5,124 bases of DNA from Ruminococcus sp. UBA7014 (lineage in GTDB: Bacteria > Bacillota > Clostridia > Oscillospirales > Ruminococcaceae), in assembly GCA_002449575.1 (NCBI GenBank), contig DJXC01000025.1, forward strand, positions 1-5,124, in the 5' to 3' direction. Positions 1 to 4,889 of the stretch are shown piece after piece; the stretch's first letter is position 1, and every line of letters starts with the position of its first letter. The position numbers and the translations under genes are program-made. Under the pieces are notes generated by a model, which had not been told where the DNA came from, searched no databases, and saw nothing but the letters and a program-made list of their open reading frames with translations.

Positions 1-432
1 AAGCGGTTCGCCGTCTACATAGACACAGCCTTCATCTGTTTTGATTTCGATAGTCTGACCGCTGACTGCAATCACACGCTTAATCAGAATTTCATTCAGA
101 GCCGAGCCACTGTTTGTGACATTGCCGTTCAAATCCAGAACATGTCCTGTCTTATAATTGCTGACAACAACGACATCACCCTGATGCGGCTGATACAGAA
201 TCCGGCGCATGACAAGTCTATCCTGATTCTGCAATGTTGGCACCATGGAGCGTCCTTCTACTGTGACGGGACGAATCAGGTAAGTGAACAAAAGCAGTAC
301 CACGAAGACAGAAATCAGCATGGTTTCCAGAATTTCCACAATATCGTTAAACATAGAAGCATTTTTTTGTTCAGCGGGGGAATTCTGCTGTTCTGTCTGT
401 TCTCTATTTTCTGTTAATTCTGCGGATTCCAT
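1..432 (-). CDS. lepB: Type I signal peptidase (LepB/SipS family), N-terminal 144 residues, cut by window edge
   Basis: This is the membrane serine protease that removes signal peptides from exported proteins on the outer face of the cytoplasmic membrane. Visible are a hydrophilic, Glu/Gln-rich N-terminus (residues 1-30), one transmembrane segment (about 36-53), the catalytic-serine box GRSMVPTL with Ser62, a GDVVVV strand (85-90), and the catalytic-lysine box IKRVIAVSG with Lys118. The C-terminal box with the GDNR-type motif lies beyond the window. The Ser-Lys spacing is 56 residues against about 40 in B. subtilis SipS (Ser43/Lys83), so there is an insertion around residues 92-113. The lysine box continues G-Q where G-D is usual. 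The ATG at 432 is preceded by GAGGTG at 438-443, five bases away. The gene follows rplS, as in many Firmicutes, but a terminator lies between them and I found no good promoter of its own. The family call is firm; which signal-peptidase paralogue it is cannot be told. Confidence 0.95.
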   Translation of the reverse strand, partial: MESAELTENREQTEQQNSPAEQKNASMFNDIVEILETMLISVFVVLLLFTYLIRPVTVEGRSMVPTLQNQDRLVMRRILYQPHQGDVVVVSNYKTGHVLDLNGNVTNSGSALNEILIKRVIAVSGQTIEIKTDEGCVYVDGEPL

Positions 433-458
433 TATCTCACCTCATTATGATAAAACAC

Positions 459-478
459 AGCGTTAAAACAAAAACGCT
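459..478 (-). other. Small inverted repeat in the lepB 5' region
   Basis: On the minus strand AGCGTT and AACGCT flank an eight-base T-rich loop. It lies between the rplS terminator and the lepB ribosome site. No clean U tract follows, so it is not a convincing terminator. It could be a leader hairpin of lepB mRNA or a minor backup stop. Seen directly; the role is unknown. Confidence 0.4.
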
Positions 479-489
479 TGCAAATATGC

Positions 490-510
490 AAAAAAGGGAC
501 ATGTTGTCCC
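490..510 (-). terminator. Intrinsic terminator after rplS
   Basis: Read on the minus strand, GGGACA and TGTCCC form a perfect 6-bp stem around a three-base ACA loop, followed directly by six T residues. It lies about 60 bases past the rplS stop codon and before lepB. There is no T run on the plus-strand side, so it acts only in the minus direction. It separates rplS from lepB at least partly; lepB may depend on read-through or on a promoter I could not identify. Confidence 0.88.
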
Positions 511-524
511 TCTTGCGGAATGCA

Positions 525-556
525 GTACAAAAGCAGCCATACAGCTGCCATTGTAC
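525..556 (-). other. Long imperfect hairpin just 3' of rplS
   Basis: In the minus-strand transcript GUACAA pairs with UUGUAC. Inside this, after a 2/2 internal step (one G-U pair possible), GCAGC pairs with GCUGC around a six-base loop. The stem is about 12-13 pairs. It starts about 14 bases after the rplS stop and is followed by ordinary sequence rather than a U tract, so by itself it is not an intrinsic terminator. It may protect the rplS mRNA 3' end or be a processing site upstream of the real terminator at 490-510. Confidence 0.55.
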
Positions 557-569
557 AGCTGAATGTGCA

Positions 570-926
570 TTATGCCTGTTTGTTGTCGAGTTTTTCCTTC
601 ACCTTGGCAGCCTTGCCGACTCTGTCACGGAGGTAGTACAGCTTTGCACGGCGAACTTTACCATGACGAACCAGTTCTACCTTGTCTACAGCGGGAGAAT
701 GCAGCGGGAATACACGTTCAATACCAACGCCGTGTGCCACACGTCTTACCGTGAAAGTTTCGCTGATGCCACCATGCTTCTTAGCGATAACAGTGCCTTC
801 AAACACCTGGATACGGCTCTTGTCGCCTTCCTGAATTTTAACATGCACCTTGACAGTATCACCGATTTCGAGTACAGGAGCATTTTCCTTCATGCTGGAA
901 TTGCTGATTAATTCTAATGCGTTCAT
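570..926 (-). CDS. rplS: 50S ribosomal protein L19
   Basis: L19 is a structural protein of the large ribosomal subunit near the 30S-50S interface. The predicted 118 residues match the usual length of about 115. The body is canonical: GDTVKVHVKI (22-31), an IQVFEGTVIA strand (39-48), the FTVRRVAHGVGIERVFPLHS segment (58-77), and the L19 signature KVRRAKLYYLR (90-100), followed by a basic tail. The start is the ATG at 926 because AGGAGG lies at 936-941, nine bases upstream, and MNALELI begins the usual L19 N-terminus. The reading frame stays open to an ATG at 989, but those 21 extra codons have no L19 likeness and fall in the leader. The gene has its own promoter at 1094-1122 and a terminator at 490-510, so it can be transcribed alone. 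CCGG, frequent in the other genes, is absent from it. Confidence 0.98.
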   Translation of the reverse strand: MNALELISNSSMKENAPVLEIGDTVKVHVKIQEGDKSRIQVFEGTVIAKKHGGISETFTVRRVAHGVGIERVFPLHSPAVDKVELVRHGKVRRAKLYYLRDRVGKAAKVKEKLDNKQA

Positions 927-934
927 AATAAATT

Positions 935-941
935 TCCTCCT
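935..941 (-). promoter_or_regulatory. Ribosome binding site of rplS
   Basis: A perfect AGGAGG followed by A on the minus strand, nine bases before the ATG at 926. It decides the start of L19 against the longer open frame. The same bases can pair with a UCCUCU segment at 1014-1019 in the leader, which would block initiation. Confidence 0.9.
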
Positions 942-1006
942 AAAAAATTCCGGTTCTTCATACACGGGGTTATAATTTTTATGCGGCACATTCAGCAGCG
1001 TGCGCT

Positions 1007-1073
1007 TTCCGTCAGAGGATGAACCTGTTTAATGTCTTACGGCATTAACTCTCATTCCGGCGTGAGAACGGAA
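1007..1073 (-). promoter_or_regulatory. Structured rplS mRNA leader, possible three-way junction (candidate L19 autoregulatory leader)
   Basis: The rplS promoter leaves a leader of about 160 nt. Within it UUCCGU (1073-1068) can pair with ACGGAA (1012-1007), enclosing two hairpins: UCUCA/UGAGA (1067-1063 with 1054-1050, eight-base loop) and UUAAUG/CAUUAA (1048-1043 with 1034-1029, eight-base loop). Together these make a compact three-way junction. UUCCG can also pair locally with CGGAA at 1059-1055, which would break both the outer stem and the first hairpin. Firmicute rplS genes are known to carry an L19 leader (an Rfam ribosomal-leader family); I cannot check a match to its model by eye. Position and folding fit such an element; ligand and mechanism are inference. 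Confidence 0.5.
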
Positions 1074-1093
1074 CGGATTTCAAATGCTTTTAT

Positions 1094-1122
1094 ATCATAA
1101 CATATTTTGAGAAAAAAAGCAA
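1094..1122 (-). promoter_or_regulatory. Strong sigma-A-type promoter for rplS
   Basis: On the minus strand the -35 box TTGCTT (1117-1122) and the -10 box TATGAT (1094-1099) are 17 bases apart. A TG one base before the -10 box makes it an extended -10. Initiation is expected at about 1087-1088, giving a leader of about 160 nt. The -35 box sits a few bases past the DUF2344 stop codon, so rplS transcription begins right at the end of the previous operon. Confidence 0.85.
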
Positions 1123-1128
1123 GTGTTT

Positions 1129-1782
1129 TCAGAAAAAATCTTGATAATTTTCAGAAAAAATTTTTGTCCGGCAGGCAGATTCGACAAGAATCGGCTTATC
1201 TGCGTATTTTTGGAAAGCATCCGCCACAACTGTAAGATTCAGGCTGCCTTCGTTTCCGGCAGGCAGCCGGAGTACCAGGGTTAATTTCTGATTCTGGCTG
1301 ACACATTCCTGAATGGTTATCATTTCTTTGATATTTAATTCTTTCATACCTTTTTTTGTTTTTTTCTGAATCAGGATTTCCGGCTGACTGATGAACGAAT
1401 TCCAGAGTCCGGATAAATCCGGAATTTCCGGAGCTGACAGACAAAGCTGATATTCTGCGGCGGCAATGTCTGTTGCCTGCATGACAGGTTCTCGCACAGC
1501 AAGGGCATGAAGTCCTTCCGGAAGTGCGGCATTCAGCCGGGAAAGAATTTCTTCCGGCGGGAGTTCTTCTGTCAGGCGCAAATCCATGACTTCACAGATA
1601 CTTTCAATTCCCAGTGACAAGGCAAGCGGAAACATCAGGTATAAATGCGGATGGAAACCCTCAGTATACCATGCCGGGAGTCCGGAACGGCGGATAGTTC
1701 TAATCATGCATCTGTTCAAATCCAGATGCGAAATATATTTACTGATTCCTTTTTTCTCGAACAGAATTCTGTAATCTTTCAA
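1129..1782 (-). CDS. DUF2344 / TIGR03936 radical-SAM-associated protein
   Basis: This is an uncharacterised companion of the TIGR03960 radical SAM protein; in some bacteria the two are fused. The 217 residues show the family hallmarks: N-terminal MKDYRILFEKKG, the YISHLDLNR motif (16-24), the RRSGLPAWYTEGFHPH segment (31-46), FPLALSLGIES (51-61) and EVMDLRL (64-70), then a KELNIKEM strand (147-154) in the C-terminal half. The frame is open to an ATG at 1839, but the best start is TTG at 1782. GGAGG at 1791-1795 lies eight bases upstream, the protein then begins exactly where the family does, and TTG shares bases with the upstream TGA stop (TTGA overlap), implying translational coupling. In many Clostridia the next gene is rng (ribonuclease G); here it is rplS with its own promoter. 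The biochemical role is unknown, and a part in RNA or ribosome modification is only a guess from neighbourhood. Confidence 0.9.
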   Translation of the reverse strand: MKDYRILFEKKGISKYISHLDLNRCMIRTIRRSGLPAWYTEGFHPHLYLMFPLALSLGIESICEVMDLRLTEELPPEEILSRLNAALPEGLHALAVREPVMQATDIAAAEYQLCLSAPEIPDLSGLWNSFISQPEILIQKKTKKGMKELNIKEMITIQECVSQNQKLTLVLRLPAGNEGSLNLTVVADAFQKYADKPILVESACRTKIFSENYQDFF

Positions 1783-3614
1783 AAACAAGCCCTCCCCAGA
1801 CATGCATTTGCACCGCATCCGGCGCAGGACTGCCGGCAAGGCGGTGTTGTCTGTCCGGCATGGGCTTTCTGATTTTCCCGAATCAGAAATTTTTTGGAAA
1901 CAAGATAATCAATATGATTCCACGGCATTATTTCGTCATAATTTCTGGTACGGTTAGCATAGAAAGCCGGGTCAAGATGATTTTTTTCAAAAGCGGCATA
2001 CCATTTTTCTGCCTCAAAGAATTCTTCCCAGCTGTCCAGATGACAGCCGCTTTTCCATGCATCATAAATCACAGAACAGATTCTCCGGTCACCTCTTGCA
2101 AGGACAGCTTCCATCTGACTGACATCAGAAATATGCATACTTGCCTTAATTTTCTTTGATTTAATTGCTTTTTTCAGAATTTGCTGTTTCCGGAGGATTT
2201 CTTCTTTTGTGGTCTGCGGCTCGAACTCGAAAGGCGTAAACGGTTTCGGTACAAATGTTGCTGTACTGATGGAAACCTGTAATTTTCCTTTTGCATGTTC
2301 CGGCATATCATAGAACAGATTTACTACTTTCTGCGCCAATTCTGCAATGCCGATAATATCTTCATCTGTTTCGGTCGGCAGTCCCATCATAAAATATAAC
2401 TTAACTGTTGTATAACCGCCTTCAAAAGCGATTTTACAAGTTCTCATGACTTCTTCTTCCGTAACGTTCTTGTTGATAACATCCCGAAGCCGCTGTGTTC
2501 CGGCTTCCGGGGCAAATGTCAGACCGCTTTTCCGGATAGTTGTTACTTTTTCCATCACAGATTTAGAAAAATTATCAATTCTCAGTGATGGCAGAGAAAG
2601 ATTGATATGTTCTTCCGCTGTATATTCCAGAAGCTTGTCCAGAATCTGCTCAATCTGGGAATGGTCACTGGTACTCAGTGACGAAAGTGATAATTCGTCA
2701 TAGCCGGAATTCTGACAAAGTGTAATTCCCTGTCGGCAGATTGTCTCTGCTGATTTTTCACGGAAAGGTCTGTACAGAAATCCAGCCTGACAAAACCGAC
2801 AGCCACGAATACAGCCTCTCAGGACTTCTACAGAAACTCTGTCATGAATCGGCTCAATAAACGGAATCACAACCTGTTCCGGATAGTAAGCCTGATTCAT
2901 ATCTGTCATAGCACGCTTTTTAATGCTTTCCGGTGCGCCGTCATGCGGTGTAATACTCTGTACTGTACCGTCTTCATGATAAGCGACATCATAAAGCGAC
3001 GGCACATAAATGCCCGGAATCTGTGCAGCGGCTTTCAGAAATGCAGAACGGGTCACTCCTTCATCATGCATTTTATGATATAAATCCATTAATTCCAGAT
3101 TTACTTCTTCGCCTTCGCCTAAGATAAACAAATCAAAAAAATCAGCAATCGGTTCAGGATTGCAGGCACAAGGTCCTCCGCCGACAACCAGCGGAAAAAT
3201 CTGTTCTCCCCTGTCCTTCTGTAATACCGGAATACCAGCTAAATCCAGCATATTCAAAATATTTGTATATGACATTTCATACTGCAAAGTAAAGCCGACA
3301 AAATCAAAATTCCGGATTTCGTCACCGCTTTCGAGTGCATATAACAAAATCTTTTCCCGGCGCATGATTTCTTCCATATCTGTCCATGGTGCAAACACTC
3401 TCTCACACCAGTAATTCTCCCGTTCATTCATCAGCGAATACAGAATTTTCATGCCAAGATGTGACATTCCTACGTCATAAATATCCGGAAAACAGAATGC
3501 AAACCTGACATCTATTTTTGACTTGTCTTTGATAATCTCACCGATTTCACCGCCGGTATAGCGTGACGGCTTCTGCACATCCAGCAGAAACGGTTCTATT
3601 CTGGGATTGAGCAT
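1779..3614 (-). CDS. TIGR03960-family B12-binding-domain-like radical SAM protein
   Basis: An iron-sulfur enzyme that would cleave S-adenosylmethionine to a 5'-deoxyadenosyl radical; the substrate is not established for this family. In the 611-residue form the N-terminal third resembles the cobalamin-binding-like domain, with PDIYDVGMSHLGMKILY (43-59) and VVGGGPCACNPEP (143-155). The radical SAM core has the CX3CX2C cluster motif RGCIRGCRFC (Cys268, Cys272, Cys275), then SLSSLSTSDH and APEAGTQRLRDVINKN. The C-terminal part has MPWNHIDYLVSKKFL and ends in a Cys-rich tail (Cys593, 597, 600, 605, 610) that may bind a metal or a second cluster. Two ATGs compete, at 3620 and 3614. The AAAGGA at 3622-3627 is seven bases from the second and only one from the first, so 3614 is preferred, and MLN fits the family start. 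It begins about 12 bases after the preceding gene and overlaps DUF2344 by four bases. Confidence 0.95.
   Translation of the reverse strand: MLNPRIEPFLLDVQKPSRYTGGEIGEIIKDKSKIDVRFAFCFPDIYDVGMSHLGMKILYSLMNERENYWCERVFAPWTDMEEIMRREKILLYALESGDEIRNFDFVGFTLQYEMSYTNILNMLDLAGIPVLQKDRGEQIFPLVVGGGPCACNPEPIADFFDLFILGEGEEVNLELMDLYHKMHDEGVTRSAFLKAAAQIPGIYVPSLYDVAYHEDGTVQSITPHDGAPESIKKRAMTDMNQAYYPEQVVIPFIEPIHDRVSVEVLRGCIRGCRFCQAGFLYRPFREKSAETICRQGITLCQNSGYDELSLSSLSTSDHSQIEQILDKLLEYTAEEHINLSLPSLRIDNFSKSVMEKVTTIRKSGLTFAPEAGTQRLRDVINKNVTEEEVMRTCKIAFEGGYTTVKLYFMMGLPTETDEDIIGIAELAQKVVNLFYDMPEHAKGKLQVSISTATFVPKPFTPFEFEPQTTKEEILRKQQILKKAIKSKKIKASMHISDVSQMEAVLARGDRRICSVIYDAWKSGCHLDSWEEFFEAEKWYAAFEKNHLDPAFYANRTRNYDEIMPWNHIDYLVSKKFLIRENQKAHAGQTTPPCRQSCAGCGANACLGRACF
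1790..1797 (-). promoter_or_regulatory. Ribosome binding site that fixes the TTG start of the DUF2344 gene
   Basis: GGGGAGGG on the minus strand lies inside the last codons of the radical SAM gene. Its GGAGG core is eight bases from TTG at 1782 and lies downstream of the ATG candidates at 1839 and 1803, so it cannot serve them. It argues for a TTG start and coupling to termination of the upstream gene. Confidence 0.8.
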
Positions 3615-3621
3615 ATCCATT

Positions 3622-3627
3622 TCCTTT
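3622..3627 (-). promoter_or_regulatory. Ribosome binding site of the radical SAM gene
   Basis: AAAGGA on the minus strand overlaps the TGA stop of the preceding membrane-protein gene. Spacing is seven bases to the ATG at 3614 and one to the ATG at 3620, so the inner ATG is the likelier start. Confidence 0.65.
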
Positions 3628-4271
3628 CATACTTTTTCTTTTTCAAGCAAAGGCGCATAATTTTTTCGGTTTTCGGGAGTATCCCTGATTATCAGAAACG
3701 GCTTTGCTTTTTTTTTGTTTCTAACAGGCAGAAGATAGAACTGTAATTTTCCTTTTCTGACTTCTCCAAGAATTTTCCGTGGTTTCAGCGAACCAAGCGA
3801 ATAATAACCTTTGACGGTCACAAATCCGGTATTCAACAGCATCATCGAAAACCAAAGTAATGCCATGAACAAATAAAAAAATCCGTTCTGCTGATTATGA
3901 TTCATTTTTTGAAGATATTCCTGCTGTTTTGCAGTAATATAAGCGGCTTCGTTTTCTGTCTGTATATCAGTAAATTCTTCTTCATAGGCTAAAAATGCCT
4001 GTACTCCGACTGTTTCACTTGCTTCAATAACATTCCGGCAGATATGTGCTTCTGCAAATTTCAGAACTGAAACTGCCAGACTTGCTATGACAATCATGTA
4101 ATAAAGCCAGTAAAAAGATTTATTAAAAATTTTATGAAACCGCAGAATTCCGGCACTTGATGCCTTTAGCCACGTCAGTCCCCCGAACAGTACCGTATAC
4201 AGAAACAAACCGCCGCTGACAGCTATCATCAAAACATATAATACTGTCCTGACTGTCACTATCCCCGTCAT
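3627..4271 (-). CDS. Unrecognised three-helix membrane protein
   Basis: I do not recognise this 214-residue protein. It has three hydrophobic segments, about 8-32, 52-73 and 130-151. The loop 33-51 is basic, the loop 74-129 is acidic and polar (residues 97-129 look helical), and the 63-residue tail after the third segment is strongly basic, with KKKAK at 186-190. By the positive-inside rule the N-terminus is outside, the acidic loop outside, and the basic tail in the cytoplasm. No catalytic motif is visible. The ATG at 4271 is preceded by GGGAG at 4284-4288, twelve bases away, which is rather long. The gene lies 45 bases after the M50 protease gene and 12 before the radical SAM gene, so it is probably co-transcribed with both. 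It is not part of the usual M23-M50-radSAM-DUF2344-rng series that I know. It could be a partner or substrate of the protease; nothing in the sequence proves it. Confidence 0.75.
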   Translation of the reverse strand: MTGIVTVRTVLYVLMIAVSGGLFLYTVLFGGLTWLKASSAGILRFHKIFNKSFYWLYYMIVIASLAVSVLKFAEAHICRNVIEASETVGVQAFLAYEEEFTDIQTENEAAYITAKQQEYLQKMNHNQQNGFFYLFMALLWFSMMLLNTGFVTVKGYYSLGSLKPRKILGEVRKGKLQFYLLPVRNKKKAKPFLIIRDTPENRKNYAPLLEKEKV

Positions 4272-4281
4272 GAAATTTCAT
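4270..4281. repeat. 12-bp perfect palindrome over a start codon
   Basis: ATGAAATTTCAT is its own reverse complement and covers two bases of the ATG at 4271 and most of the gap to the GGGAG ribosome site. In RNA it could make only a four-pair stem with a tetraloop. It may be chance in AT-rich sequence, or it may shorten the effective twelve-base spacing. Confidence 0.35.
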
Positions 4282-4316
4282 TTCTCCCTTCTTCTGGAAT
4301 CCATATCTTTTTTATT

Positions 4317-4889
4317 CTAACACAAAGAGCCGCATTTGTCAACTGAAAATTCAGAAACTGCCAGATAGGCAAGCATCAGAAACAGTGCAGGATTGCGGAT
4401 TTTATACAGGAACAATAAAAATATTCCAGAAACCGACAGCATCAGACAGAATATTTTCCGGATTTGCAGAAATTGCGGATGCAGCTCCAGCAGTGTTTCC
4501 AAAGCTGCACCGCCATCCAGAATCCGGTAAGGCAAAAGATTAAAAATACCAATTTCAAGATGAAGAAACGCTGTTACAGCGTCCAGTTTCCAGAATAAAA
4601 CAGCACAAAGCAGATTCATCAGAGGTCCACTGAGAAAAACTGCCAGAATCTGTTTATCAGTCAGCAGACAGACATTTGTTTTCATCTGGATTCCGGCAGC
4701 ATAAAGACGAATTTCACGGAGTCCGGATTTTGTCAGACAGATGACAAGTCCGTGACCGAGTTCATGAATAATGCTGACAAGAAGCATCTGTTTTGTCAGT
4801 TCGTCATCCGGATACAGAAATAACAGCGCAAGTACTGCCGGAAAGCTGAAATCTATCATCAGCCGGAAATTCTGAAATCTTAATTCCAA
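4317..4889 (-). CDS. M50-family intramembrane metalloprotease, SpoIVFB-like
   Basis: Site-2-type zinc proteases cut transmembrane substrates; SpoIVFB cleaves pro-sigma-K in spore formers. Counting from the TTG at 4889 (190 residues), the zinc motif IIHELGHGL has His42, Glu43 and His46, near the SpoIVFB positions. SGPLMNLL (87-94) is the conserved GPxxN helix, and NLLPYRILDGG supplies the third ligand, Asp125. Five to six hydrophobic segments are spread through the protein. It ends after the last segment, so the C-terminal CBS domain of B. subtilis SpoIVFB is missing. The start is uncertain: the frame is open to 4994; an ATG at 4904 has only a weak ribosome site, while TTG at 4889 has GGGTGA at 4897-4902, seven bases away. 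Both overlap the end of the upstream gene, implying coupling. The enzyme class is firm; a sporulation role is inferred from neighbours, and the substrate is unknown. Confidence 0.88.
   Translation of the reverse strand: MELRFQNFRLMIDFSFPAVLALLFLYPDDELTKQMLLVSIIHELGHGLVICLTKSGLREIRLYAAGIQMKTNVCLLTDKQILAVFLSGPLMNLLCAVLFWKLDAVTAFLHLEIGIFNLLPYRILDGGAALETLLELHPQFLQIRKIFCLMLSVSGIFLLFLYKIRNPALFLMLAYLAVSEFSVDKCGSLC

Noticed and set aside
142..417. Plus-strand open frame of 91 codons
   Set aside because: It is opposite lepB, whose catalytic boxes are clear, and has no ribosome site or recognisable protein.
444..449. CATAAT as a -10 box for lepB
   Set aside because: Initiation would fall within the lepB ribosome site, leaving no leader, and the matching -35 (TTGTTT) is poor.
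459..478. Second intrinsic terminator before lepB
   Set aside because: The stem is only six pairs around a T-rich loop and lacks a proper U run after it.
463..491. TTGCAT (486-491) with TTTTAA (463-468), 17 bases apart, as a lepB promoter
   Set aside because: The -10 matches the consensus at only three of six positions, and the -35 overlaps the terminator's U tract; too weak to call.
447..911. Plus-strand open frame of 154 codons
   Set aside because: It lies antisense to rplS and its terminator, has no ribosome site, and the minus strand encodes an unmistakable L19.
927..989. N-terminal extension of L19 from the ATG at 989
   Set aside because: The 21 extra residues are unlike L19, the ideal ribosome site is at 936-941, and the region folds as a leader.
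1783..1839. DUF2344 starts at the ATGs at 1839 or 1803
   Set aside because: Both precede the strong GGGGAGGG site, have no comparable site of their own, and add residues not typical of the family.
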